NCBI GenBank assembly: GCA_027924585.1
Contig: BSBM01000200.1
Coordinates: 186,001-250,000, forward strand
DNA: 64,000 nucleotides
Reading direction: 5' to 3'
Source: Larix kaempferi
Taxonomy: Eukaryota; Streptophyta; Pinopsida; Pinales; Pinaceae
The position numbers and the translations under genes were made by a program. Each line of letters begins with the position of its first letter. Within the stretch, counting starts at the first letter, position 1. This document shows, in pieces, positions 1 through 10,990 of the stretch. The notes under the pieces were generated by a model. That model was not told where the DNA came from. It saw nothing but the letters and a program-made list of their open reading frames with translations, and did no database searches.

Positions 1-1037
1 GTTTTTAGAAAATGTGTTTTATTTCATAAATGGAATCAACAAAGTATGCACATTCTACGGCATAATGACTTTCTATAGTTTGCGCATGCGTCCGGAAATA
101 AGAAAAGCTTACTTCCCCCGTTTTTTAAAATCACAGCTTCTAGAAGGTTTACATGATTTTGTAAAAAACATGAGTTTTTGGAAAATGTGTTTTATTTCAT
201 AAATGGAATCTACAAAGTATGCACATTCTACGTCATAACGACTTTCTATATTTTACGCATGCGTTTGGAAATAAGAAAAGCTTACTTCCCCCGTTTTTTA
301 AAATCACAGCGTCTAGAAGGTTTACATGATTTCTTAAAAAACACGAGTTTTTAGAAAATATGTTTTATTTCATAAATGGAATCAAGAAAGTATGCTCATT
401 CTACGTCATAACGACTTTCTATAGTTTGCACATGCGTCCGGAAATAAGAAAAGCTTACTTCCACCGTTTTTTAAAATGACAGCTTCTAGAAGGTTTACAT
501 GATTTCTTAAAAAACACGAGTTTTTAGAAAGTGTGTTTTATTTCATAAATGTAATCTACAAAGTATGCACATTCTACGTCATAACGACTTTCTATAGTTT
601 GCGCATTCGTCCGGAAATAAGAAAAGCTTACTTCCACCGTTTTTTAAAATCACAGCTTCTAGAAGCTTTACATGATTTCTTAAAAAACACGAGTTTTTAA
701 AAAATGTGTTTTATTTCATAAATGGAATCTACAAAGTATGCACATTCTACGTGATAACGACTTTCTATTGTTTGCGCATGCGTTTGGAAATAAGAAAAAC
801 TTACTTCCACCATTTTTTAAAATCACAGCTTCTAGAAGGTTTACATGATTTCTTAAAAAGCACGAGTTTTTAGAAAATATGTTTTATGTCATAAATTGAA
901 TCAGAAAGTATGCACATTCTTCGTCATAACGACTTTCTATAGTTTGCGCTTTCGTCCGAAAATAAGAAAAGCTTACTTCCACCGTTTTTTAAAATCACAG
1001 CTTCTAGAAGGTTTACATGATTTCGTAAAAAACACGA

Positions 1038-1210
1038 CGTTTTCAAAAATGTGTTTTATTTCATAAATGGAATCTACAAAGTATGCACATTCTACGTCAT
1101 AACGACTTTCTATAGTTTGCGCATGCGGCCGGAAATAAGAAAAGCTTACTTCCCCCGTTTTTTAAAATCACAGCTTCTAGAAGGTTTACATGATTTCTTA
1201 AAAAACACGA
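1038..1210 (+). repeat. Hybrid monomer marking an in-register crossover
   Basis: The left half (CGTTTTCAAAAATGTG) matches the monomer near 3630. The right half (ATGCGGCCGG, CTTCCCCCG) matches the next monomer near 3804. The second pass keeps both parents, separated by CATTCGTCCAGA. The first pass is therefore one monomer shorter here, as expected from unequal exchange within a monomer. The same hybrid is seen near 35.63 and 51.83 kb. Confidence 0.7.
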
Positions 1211-1382
1211 GTTTTTAGAAAATGTGTTTTATTTCATAAATGGAATCAACAAAGTATGCACATTCTACGTCATAATGACTTTCTATAGTTTGCGCATTCG
1301 TCCGGAAATAAGAAAAGCTTACTTCCACCGTTTTTCAAAATCACAGCTTCTAGAAGTCTACATGATTTCTTAAAAAACACGA

Positions 1383-2593
1383 GTTTTTAGAAAATGTGTT
1401 TTATTTCATAAATGGAATCAACAAAGTATGCACATTCTAATTCATAACGACTTTCTATAGTTTGCGCATGCATTTGGAAATAAGAAAAGCTTACTTCCCT
1501 CGTTTTTTAAAATCACGGCTTATAGAAGGTTTACATGATTTCTTAAAAAACACAAGTTTTTAGAAAATGTGTTTTATTTCATAAATGGAATCAACAAAGT
1601 ATGCACATTCTACGTCACAACGACTTTCTATAGTTTGCGTATTCGACCGGAAATAAGAAAAGCTTACTTCCACAGTTTTTTAAAATCACAGCTTCTAGAA
1701 TGTTTACATGATTTCGTAAAAAACACGAGTTTGTAGAAAATGTGTTTTATTTCGTCAATGGAATCAACAAAGTATGCACATTCTACGTCATAACGAGTTT
1801 CTATAGTTTGCGCATGCGTCCGGAAATAAGAAAAGCTTACTTCCCCTGTTTTTTAAAATCACAGCTTCTAGAAGGATTACATGATTTCTTAAAAAACACG
1901 AGTTTTTAGAAAATGTGTTTTATTTCATAAATGGAATCAACAAAGTATGCACATTCTACGTCATAACGACTTTCTATAGTTTGCGCATGCGTTTGGAAAT
2001 AAGAAAAGCTTACTTCCCCCGTTTTTTAAAATCACAGCGTCTAAAAGGTTTACATGATTTCTTAAAAAACAAGAGTTTTTAGAAAATGTGTTTTATTTCA
2101 TAAAAGGAATCAAAAAAGTATGCACATTCTAGGTCATAATGACTTTCTATAGTTTGTGCATGCGTCCGGAAATAAGAAAAGCTTACTTCCCCCGTTTTTT
2201 AACATCACAGCTTCTAGAAGGTTTACATGATTTCTTAAAAAACACGAGTTTTTAGAAAATGTGTTTTATTTCATAAATGGAATCAACAAAGTATGCACAT
2301 TCTACGTCATAACGACTTTCTATAGTTTGCGCATGCGTCCGGAAATAAGAAAAGCTTACTTCCACCGTTTTTTAAATCACAGCTTCTAGAAGGTTTACAT
2401 GATTTCGTAAAAAACACTTGTTTTTAGAAAATGTGCTTTATTTCATAAATGGAATCAACAAAGTATGCACATTCTACGACATAACAATTTTCTATAGTTT
2501 GCGCATGCGTTTGGAAATAAGAAAAGCTTACTTCGCCCGTTTTTTAAAATCACAGCTTCTAGAAGGTTTACATGATTTCGTAAAAAAACACGA
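1383..2593 (+). repeat. Block X, seven-monomer signature run (first of seven copies)
   Basis: Seven monomers (1211 bp) carry an ordered set of rare variants: CATTCTAATTCAT, CACGGCTTATAG, GTATTCGACCGG, AGAATGTTTAC, GTTTGTAGAAA, TTTCGTCAATGG, CATAAAAGGAATC and CTAGGTCATAATG. The same order begins at 1383, 12450, 33374, 35972, 49580, 52173 and 63414. The copy at 12450 leaves the path at 13431, and the copy at 63414 is cut by the window end. X is the best bookmark for aligning the segments. Confidence 0.85.
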
Positions 2594-5500
2594 GTTTTTA
2601 GAAAATGTGTTTTATTTCATAAATGGAATCAACAAAGTATGCACATTCTACGGCATAATGACTTTCTATAGTTTGCGCATGCGTCCGGAAATAAGAAAAG
2701 CTTACTTCCCCCGTTTTTTAAAATCACAGCTTCTAGAAGGTTTACATGATTTTGTAAAAAACATGAGTTTTTGGAAAATGTGTTTTATTTCATAAATGGA
2801 ATCTACAAAGTATGCACATTCTACGTCATAACGACTTTCTATAGTTTACGCATGCGTTTGGAAATAAGAAAAGCTTACTTCCCCCGTTTTTTAAAATCAC
2901 AGCGTCTAGAAGGTTTACATGATTTCTTAAAAAACACGAGTTTTTAGAAAATATGTTTTATTTCATAAATGGAATCAAGAAAGTATGCTCATTCTACGTC
3001 ATAACGACTTTCTATAGTTTGCACATGCGTCTGGAAATAAGAAAAGCTTACTTCCACCGTTTTTTAAAATCACAGCTTCTAGAAGGTTTACATGATTTCT
3101 TAAAAAACACGAGTTTTTAGAAAGTGTGTTTTATTTCATAAATGTAATCTACAAAGTATGCACATTCTACGTCATAACGACTTTCTATAGTTTGCGCATT
3201 CGTCCGGAAATAAGAAAAGCTTACTTCCACCGTTTTTTAAAATCACAGCTTCTAGAAGCTTTACATGATTTCTTAAAAAACACGAGATTTTAAAAAATGT
3301 GTTTTATTTCATAAATGGAATCTACAAAGTATGCACATTCTACGTGATAACGACTTTCTATTGTTTGCGTATGCGTTTGGAAATAAGAAAAACTTACTTC
3401 CACCATTTTTTAAAATCACAGCTTCTAGAAGGTTTACATGATTTCTTAAAAAGCACGAGTTTTTAGAAAATATGTTTTATTTCATAAATTGAATCAGAAA
3501 GTATGCACATTCTTCGTCATAACGACTTTCTATAGTTTGCGCTTTCGTCCGAAAATAAGAAAAGCTTACTTCCACCGTTTTTTAAAATCACAGCTTCTAG
3601 AAGGTTTACATGATTTCGTAAAAAACACGACGTTTTCAAAAATGTGTTTTATTTCATAAATGGAATCTACAAAGTATGCACATTCTACGTCATAACGACT
3701 TTCTATAGTTTGCGCATTCGTCCAGAAATAAGAAAAGCTTACTTCCACCGTTTTTTAAAATCACAGCTTCTAGAAGGTTTACATGATTTCGTAAAAAACA
3801 CGAGTTTTTAGAAAATGTGTTTTACTTCATAAATGGAATCTACAAAGTATGCACATTCTATGTCATAACGACTTTCTATAGTTTGCGCATGCGGCCGGAA
3901 ATAAGAAAAGCTTACTTCCCCCGTTTTTTAAAATCACAGCTTCTAGAAGGTTTACATGATTTCCTAAAAAACACGAGTTTTTAGAAAATGTGTTTTATTT
4001 CATAAATGGAATCTACAAAGTATGCACATTCTACGTCATAACGACTTTCTATAGTTTGCGCATGCGTTTGGAAATAAGAAAAGCTTACTTCCACCATTTT
4101 TTAAAATCACAGCTTCTAGAAGGTTTACATGATTTCTTAAAAAACACGAGTTTTTAGAAAATATGTTTTATTTCATAAATGGAATCAGAAAGTATGCACA
4201 TTCTTCGTCATAACGACTTTCTATAGTTTGCGCATTTGTCCGAAAATAAGAAAAGCTTACTTCCACCGTTTTTTAAAATCACAGCTTCTAGAAGGTTTAC
4301 ATGATTTCGTAAAAAACACGAGTTTTTAGAAAATGTGTTTTATTTCATAAATGGAATCTACAAAGTATGCACATTCTACGTCATAACGAATTTCTATAGT
4401 TTGCGCATGCGTCCGGAAATAAGAAAAGCTTACTTCCCCCGTTTTTTAAAATCACAGCTTCTAGAAGGTTTACATGATTTCTTAAAAAACCCGAGTTTTT
4501 AGAAAATGTCTTTTATTTCATAAATGGAATCAACAAAGTATGCACATTCTACGTCATAACGACTTTCTATAGTTTGCGTATGCGTTTGGAAGTAAGAAAA
4601 CCTTACTTCCCCCATTTTTTAAAATCACAGCTTCTAGAAGGTTTACATGATTTCTTAAAAAATACGAGTTTTTAGAAAATGTGTTTTATTTCATAAATGG
4701 AATCAACAAAGTATGCACATTCTACGTCATAACGACTTTCTATAGTTTGCACATGCGTCCGGAAATAAAAAAAGCTTACTACCATCGTTTTTTAAAATCA
4801 CAGCTTCTAGAAGGTTTACATGACTTCTTAAAAAACACGAGTTTTTAGAAAATGTGTTTTATTTCATAAATGGAATCAACAAAGTATGGACATTCTATGT
4901 CATAACGACTTTCTATTGTTTGCGCATTCGTCCAGAAATAAGAAAAGCTTACTTCACCCTTTTTTAAAATCACAGCTTCTAGAAGGTTTACATGATTTCG
5001 TAAAAAACACGAGTTTTTAGAAAATGTGTTTTATTTGATAAATGGAATCTACAAAGTATGCACATTCTACGTCATAACGATTTTCTATAGTTTGCGCATG
5101 CGTCCGGAAATAAGAAAATCTTACCTCCCCCGTTTTTTAAAATCACAGATTCTAGAAGTTTTGCATGATTTCTTAAAAAACACGAGTTTTTAGAAAATGT
5201 GTTTTATTAAATAAATGGAATCAACAAAGTATGCACATTGTACGTCATAACGACTTTCTATAATTTGCGCATGCGTTTGGAAATAAGAATAGCTTACTTC
5301 CCCCGTTTTTTAAAATCACAGCTTCTAGAAGGTTTACATGATTTCTTAAAAAACACGAGTTTTTAGAAAATGTGTTTTATTTCATAAATGGAATCAACAA
5401 AGTATGCACATTCTACGTCATAACGATTTTCTATAGTTTGCGCATGCGTTTGGAAATAAGAAAAGCTTACTTCCCCCATTTTTTAAAATCACAACTTCTA

Positions 5501-5703
5501 GAAGGTTTACATGATTTGTTAAAAAACACGAGTTTTTAGAAAATGTGTTTTATTTAATAAATGGAATCAACAAAGTGTGCACATTCTAAGTCATAACGAC
5601 GTTCTATAGTTTGCGCATGCATCCGGAAATAAGAAAAGCTTACTTCCACCATTTTTTAAAATCACAGCTTCTAGAAGGTTTTCATGATTTCGTAAAAAAC
5701 ACG
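2594..5703 (+). repeat. Second pass Y' and block Z of the HOR
   Basis: Bases 2594 to about 3630 repeat 1-1037. The array then gains a monomer with CATTCGTCCAGA and runs through 12 or so monomers (block Z), including TTTACTTCATAAATGG (3821), ATGCGGCCGG (3889), AACCCGAG (4489) and TTTATTTGATAAATGG (5030). The same run is found at 37182-40290 and 53384-56493. It contains no gene or non-satellite sequence. Confidence 0.8.
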
Positions 5704-7952
5704 AGTTTTTAGAAAATGTGTTTGATTTCATAAATGGAATCAATAAAGTATGCACATTCTACGTCATAACGACTTTCTATAGTTTGTGCATTCGTCCAGA
5801 AATAAGAAAAGCTTACTTCCACCTTTTTTTAAACTCACAGCTTCTAGAAGGTTTACATGATTTCGTAAAAAACACGAGTTTTTAGAAAATGTGTTTTATT
5901 TCATAAATGGAATCTACAAAGTATGCACATTCTACGTCATAACGACGTTCTATAGTTTGTGCATGCGTCGGGAAATAAGAAAAGCTTACTTCCACTGTTT
6001 TTAAAAATCACAGCTTCTAGAAGGTTTACATGATTTCGTAAAAAATACGAGTTTTTAGAAAATGTGTTTTATTTCATAAATGGAATCTACAAAGTATGCA
6101 CATTCTACGTCACAACGACTTTCTATAGTTTGCGCATTCGTCCAGAAATAAGAAAAGCTTAATTACACCTTTTTTTAAACTCACAGCTTCTAGAAGGTTT
6201 ACATGATTTCGTAAAAAACACGAGTTTTTAGAAAATGTGTTTTATTTCATAAATGGAATCAACAAAGTATGCACATTCTACGTCATAACGACTTTCTATA
6301 GTTTGCGCATGCATTTGGAAGTAAGAAAAGCATACATCCCCCATTTTTTAAAATCACAGCTTCTAGAAGGTTTACATGATTTCTTAAAAAATACGAGTTT
6401 TTAGAAAATGTGTTTTATTTCATAAATGGAATCAACAAAGTATGCACATTCTACGTCATAACGACTTTCTATAGTTTGCACATGCGTCCGGAAATAAAAA
6501 AAGCTTAATACCACCGTTTTTTAAAATCACAGCTTCTAGAAGGTTTACATGACTTCTTAAAAAACACGAGTTTTTAGAAAATGTGTTTTATTTCATAAAT
6601 GGAATCAGCAAAGTATGCACATTCTACGTCATAACGACTTTCTACTGTTTGCGCATTCGTCCAGAAATAAGAAAAGCTTACTTCCACCGTTTTTTAAAAT
6701 CACAGCTTCTAGAAGGTTTACATGATTTCGTAAAAAACACGAGTTTTTAGAAAATGTGTTTTATTTCATAAATGGAATCTACAAAGTATGCACATTCTAC
6801 GTCATAACGATTTTCTATAGTTTGCGCATGCGTCCGGAAATAAGAAAAGCTTACCTCCCCCGTTTTTTAAAATCACAGATTCTAGAAGTTTTGCATGATT
6901 TCTTAAAAAACACGAGTTTTTAGAAAATGTGTTTTATTAAATAAATGGAATCAACAAAGTATGCACATTGTACGTCATAACGACTTTCTATAATTTGCGC
7001 ATGCGTTTGGAAATACGAATAGCTTACTTCCCCCGTTTTTTAAAATCACAGCTTCTAGAAGGTTTACATGATTTCCTAAAAAAAACGAGTTTTTGAAAAT
7101 GTGTTTTATTTCATAAATGGAATCAACAAAGTATGCACATTCTACGTCATAACGACTTTCTATAGTTTGCGCATTCATCCGGAAATAAGAAAAGCTTACT
7201 TCTCCTGTTTTTGAAAATCACAGCTTCTAGAAGGTTTACATGATTTCTTAAAAGACACGAGTTGTTAGAAAATGTGTTTTATTTCATAAATGGAATCTAC
7301 AAAGTATGCACATTCTACGTCATAACGATTTTCTATAGTTTGCGCATGCGTCCGGAAATAAGAAAAGCTTACCTCCCCCGTTTTTTAAAATCACAGATTC
7401 TAGAAGTTTTGCATGATTTCTTAAAAAACACGAGTTTTTAGAAAATGTGTTTTATTAAATAAATGGAATCAACAAAGTATGCACATTGTACGTCATAACG
7501 GCTTTCTATAATTTGCGCATGCGTTTGGAAATAAGAATAGCTTACTTCCCCCGTTTTTTAAAATCACAGCTTCTAGAAGGTTTACATGATTTGTTAAAAA
7601 ACACGAGTTTTTAGAAAATGTGTTTTATTTCATAAATGGAATCAACAAAGTATGCACATTCTAAGTCATAAGGACTTTCTATAGTTTGCGCATTCGTCCG
7701 GAAATAAGAAAAGCTTACTTCCACCATTTTTTGAAATCAAAGCTTCTAGAAGGTTTACATGATTTCGTAAAAAACATGAGTTTTTAGAAAATGTGTTTTA
7801 TTTCATAAATGGAATCTACAAAGTATGCACATTCTACGTCATAACGAATTTCTATAGTTTGCGCATGCGTCCGGAAATAAGAAAAGCTTACCTCCCCCGT
7901 TTTTTAAAATCACAGCTTCTAGAAGGTTTAGAAGATATCTTAAAAAACACGA
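5704..7952 (+). repeat. Block Q, 13 monomers, first copy
   Basis: This 2249-bp block is present only here and at 56668-58916, at a constant offset of 50964. It starts with the rare TGTGTTTGATTTC (5719) and ends with GGTTTAGAAGATATC, a local disruption of the usual GGTTTACATGATTTC. It contains the minus-strand read-through frame near 6975-7178, caused by a small local length change (AAAAAAACGAGTTTTTG), which is not a gene. Confidence 0.8.
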
Positions 7953-9243
7953 GTTTTTAGAAAATGTGTTTTATTTCATAAATGGAATCAACAAAGTATG
8001 CACATTCTACGTCATAACGACTTTCTATAGTTTGGGCATTCGTCCGGAAATAAGAAAAGCCTACTTCTCCCGTTTTTTAAAATCACAGCTTCTAGAAGGT
8101 TTACATGATTTCTTAAAAAACACGAGTTGCTAGAAAATGTGTTTTATTTCATAAATGGAATCTACAAAGTATGCACATTCTACGTCATAACGATTTTCTA
8201 TAGTTTGCGCATGCGTCCGGAAATAAGAAAAGCTTACCTCCCCCGTTTTTTAAAGTCACAGATTCTAGAAGTTTTGCATGATTTCTTAAAAAACACGAGT
8301 TTTTAGAAAATGTGTTTTATTAAATAAATGGAAACAACAAAGTATGCACATTGTACGTCATAACGGCTTTCTATAATTTGCGCATGCGTTTGGAAATAAG
8401 AATAGCTTACTTCCCCCGTTTTTTAAAACCACAGCTTCTAGAAGGTTTACATGATTTCTTAAAAAACACGAGTTTTTAGAAAATGTGTTTTATTTCGTAA
8501 ATGGAATCAACAAAGTATGCACATTCTATGTCAAAGCACCTTTCTATAGTTTGAGCATGCGTTTGGAAATAAGAAAAGCTTACTTCCACCATTTTTTAAA
8601 ATCACAGCTTCTAGAAGGTTTACATCATTTCTTAAAAAACACGAGTTTTTAGAAAATGTGTTTTATTTCATATATGGAATCAACAAAGAATGCACATTCT
8701 ACGTCATAACGACTTTCTATACTTTGCGCATTCGTCCGGAAATTAGAAAAGCTTACTTCTCCCATTTTTTAAAATCACAGCTTCTAGAAGGTTTACATGA
8801 TTTCTTAAAAAACACGAGTTGTTAGAAAATGTGTTTTATTTCATAAATGGAATCAACAAAGTATGCACATTCTACGTCATAACGACTTTCTATAGTTTGC
8901 GCATGCGTCCGGAAATAAGAAAAGCTTACTTCCACCGTTTTTTAAAATCAAAGCTTCTAGAAGGTTTACATGATTTCTTAAAAAACACGAGTTTTTAGAA
9001 AATGTGTTTTATTTCATAAATGGAATCAACAAACTATGCACATTCTAAGTCATAACGACTTTCTATAGTTTGTGCATTCATCCGGAAATAAGAAAAGCTT
9101 ACTTCCCCCGTTTTTTAAAATCATAGCTTCTAGAAGGTTTACATGATTTCTTAAAAAACACGAGTTTTTAGAAAATGTGTTTTATTTCATAAATGGAATC
9201 AACAAAGTATGCACATTCTACGTCATAACGACTTTCTATAGTT

Positions 9244-9262
9244 TGCGCATGCGTCCGGAAAT
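9244..9262 (+). promoter_or_regulatory. NRF1-like plus ETS-like composite box (example of a per-monomer motif)
   Basis: TGCGCATGCG at 9244-9253 contains the palindrome CGCATGCG and matches 10 of 12 positions of the NRF1 consensus YGCGCAYGCGCR. It is followed without a gap by TCCGGAAAT, whose CCGGAAAT (9255-9262) resembles the core ETS site. The box holds three of the monomer's seven CpGs and is the most GC-rich part of an otherwise AT-rich unit. It recurs in most copies. Variants include CATTCG, which breaks the NRF1-like half, and GTTTGG, which removes the ETS-like half. The motif match is visible in the sequence. Binding or promoter activity is inference only, and chance preservation by satellite homogenisation is a full alternative. 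Confidence 0.4.
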
Positions 9263-9299
9263 AAGAAAAGCTTACTTCCACCGTTTTTTAAAATCACAG

Positions 9300-9309
9300 C
9301 TTCTAGAAG
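9300..9309. promoter_or_regulatory. 10-bp palindrome CTTCTAGAAG, heat-shock-element-like (per-monomer motif)
   Basis: CTTCTAGAAG is a perfect palindrome made of nTTCn and nGAAn pentamers. The next pentamer is usually gTTTa, so a third heat-shock-element unit is present only imperfectly. The palindrome is kept in most monomers. Exceptions are the copies reading CTTATAGAAG (1515-1524, 12585-12594 and relatives) and CTTCTTGAAG (14143-14152). Heat-shock factor usually needs three units, so binding is uncertain. The same site gives an XbaI ladder. Confidence 0.35.
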
Positions 9310-10455
9310 GTTTACATGATTTCTTAAAAAACACGAGCTTTTAGAAAATGTGTTTTATTTCATAAATGGAATCTACAAAGTATGCAAGTTCTACGTAATA
9401 ACGAATTTCTATAGTTTGCACATTCGACCGGAAATAAGAAAAGCTTACTTCCACCGTTTTTAAAAATCACAGCTTCTAGAAGGTTTACATGATTTCGTAA
9501 AAAATATGAGTTTTTAGAAAATGTGTTTTATTTCATAAATGGAATCTACAAAGTATGCACATTCTACGTCATAACGACTTTCTATAGTTTGCGCATGCGT
9601 CCGGAAATAAGAAAAGCTTACTTCCCCTGTTTTTTAAAATCACAGCTTCTAGAAGGTTTACATGATTTCGTAAAAAACACGAGTTTTTAGAACATGTGTT
9701 TTATTTCATAAATGGAATCTACAAAGTATGCACATTCTACGTCATAACGACTTTCTATAGTTTGCGCATGCGTTTGGAAATAAGAAAAGCTTACTTCCCC
9801 CGTTTTTTAAAATCATAGCTTCTAGAAGGTTTACATGATTTGTTAAAAAACACGAGTTTTTAGAAAATGTGTTTTATTTAATAAATGGAATCAACAAAGT
9901 ATGCACATTCTAAGTCATAACGACATTCTATAGTTTGCGCATGCATCCGGAAATAAGAAAAGCTTACTTCCACCATTTTTTAAAATCACAGCTTCTAGAA
10001 GGTTTACATGATTTCGTAAAAAACACGAGTTTTTAGAAAATGTGTTTTATTTCATAAATGGAATCTACAAAGTATGCACATTCTACGTCATAACGACTTT
10101 CTATAGTTTGCGCATGCGTCCGGAAATAAGAAAAGCTTACTTCCACTGTTTTTTAAAATCACAGCTTCTAGAAGGTTTACATGATTTCGTAAAAAATACG
10201 AGTTTTTAGAAAATGTGTTTTATTTCATAAATGGAATCTACAAAGTATGCACATTCTACGTCATAACGACTTTCTATAGTTTGCGCATTCGTCCAGAAAT
10301 AAGAAAAGCTTACTTACACCTTTTTTTAAACTCACAGCTTCTAGAAGGTTTACATGATTTCGTAAAAAACACGAGTTTTTAGAAAATGTGTTTTATTTCA
10401 TAAATGGAATCAACAAAGTATGCACATTCTACGTCATAACGACTTTCTATAGTTT

Positions 10456-10990
10456 GCACATGCGTCCGGAAATAAAAAAAGCTTACTACCACCGTTTTTT
10501 AAAATCACAGCTTCTAGAAGGTTTACATGACTTCTTAAAAAACACGAGTTTTTAGAAAATGTGTTTTATTTCATAAATGGAATCAGCAAAGTATGCACAT
10601 TCTACATCATAACGACTTTCTACTGTTTGCGCATTCGTCCAGAAATAAGAAAAGCTTACTTCCACCGTTTTTTAAAATCACAGCTTCTAGAAGGTTTACA
10701 TGATTTCGTAACAAACACGAGTTTTTAGAAAATGTGTTTTATTTCATAAATGGAATCTACAAAGTATGCACATTCTATGTCATAACGATTTTCTATAGTT
10801 TGCGCATGCGTCCGGAAATAAGAAAAGCTTACCTCCCCCGTTTTTTAAAATCACAGATTCTAGAAGTTTTGCATGATTTCTTAAAAAACACGAGTTTTTA
10901 GAAAATGTGTTTTATTAAATAAATGGAATCAACAAAGTATGCACATTGTACGTCATAACGACTTTCTATAACTTGCGCATGCGTTTGGAA
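10456..10990 (+). repeat. Four-monomer module M (example of about 11 copies)
   Basis: The ordered markers are GCACATGCGTCCGGAAATAA; CAGCAAAG or CAACAAAG with CTACTG or CTATTG; CGATTTTC followed by AGATTCTAGAAGTTTTGC; and TTATTAAATAAATGG with ATTGTACG and ATAATTTGC or ATAACTTGC. The set recurs near 4.75, 6.47, 10.45, 28.27, 31.38, 39.33, 44.47, 47.58, 55.53, 57.44 and 61.43 kb. The last two monomers also occur alone as a pair (about 7.3, 8.15, 11.3, 29.1, 32.2, 45.3, 48.4, 58.3, 59.1 and 62.2 kb). It is the most frequently redeployed piece of the HOR. Confidence 0.75.

Larger units (their letters stand above)
1..2593 (+). repeat. 15-monomer higher-order repeat unit (copy A)
   Basis: Fifteen monomers span 2593 bp. 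The diagnostic monomer at 1 (CTACGGCATAATGAC, followed by GATTTTGTAAAAAACATGAG and TTTTTGGAAAATG) recurs at 2594. The first six monomers are repeated almost exactly from 2594 to about 3630. After that the second pass follows a different monomer order, so this is one full unit plus a recombined partial one. Equivalent units lie at 34587-37181 and 50791-53383. The first pass reads TATATTTTACGC where the second reads TATAGTTTACGC, and this difference is kept in all three places. The doubling therefore predates the larger duplications. Confidence 0.88.
9164..9336 (+). repeat. Reference monomer (173 bp, close to consensus)
   Basis: I chose this copy because it carries the commonest base at nearly every position. 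Landmarks in monomer coordinates are: minus-strand AATAAA at 18-23; TACGTCATAACGAC around 57-70; CTATAG near 74-79; CpG-rich TGCGCATGCG at 81-90; TCCGGAAAT at 91-99; AAGCTT at 105-110; T6A4 at 121-130; CTTCTAGAAG at 137-146; and A6 at 163-168. The main variable sites are CATGCGTCCGG versus CATGCGTTTGG versus CATTCGTCCGG (85-95), CCCCC versus CCACC versus CTCCC (115-119), TTCTTAAA versus TTCGTAAA (158-165), and AATCAAC versus AATCTAC (34-40). These variant combinations are what allow the higher-order structure to be read. Confidence 0.93.

Noticed and set aside
5704-7952. Block Q disruption GGTTTAGAAGATATC as a transposon target site
   Set aside because: Only a few substitutions separate it from GGTTTACATGATTTC. 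No inserted sequence or target-site duplication is visible.
9181-9186. Minus-strand AATAAA as a polyadenylation signal
   Set aside because: The hexamer is in nearly every monomer, but in this AT-rich repeat it is expected by chance, and there is no gene for it to serve.
9220-9235. CRE-like TGACGTA (minus strand of TACGTCA) as a regulatory site
   Set aside because: Only a half-site, and often altered by CpG transitions. Too weak to list as a feature.
9244-9270. CENP-B box in the CpG-rich part of the monomer
   Set aside because: The required TTCG....A..CGGG pattern is not met. ATTCGTCCGGAAATAAG has TTCG but G instead of A at the fixed site and no CGGG. On the other strand, the CCCG of CCCCCGTTTTTTAAAATC is not followed by CGAA at the right distance.
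9300-9330. Pol III internal promoter (B box) around AGAAGGTTTACATGATTTC, suggesting a SINE- or tRNA-derived satellite
   Set aside because: GGTTTACATGA does not keep the GGTTCGANTCC core, and no A box lies at a suitable distance upstream.
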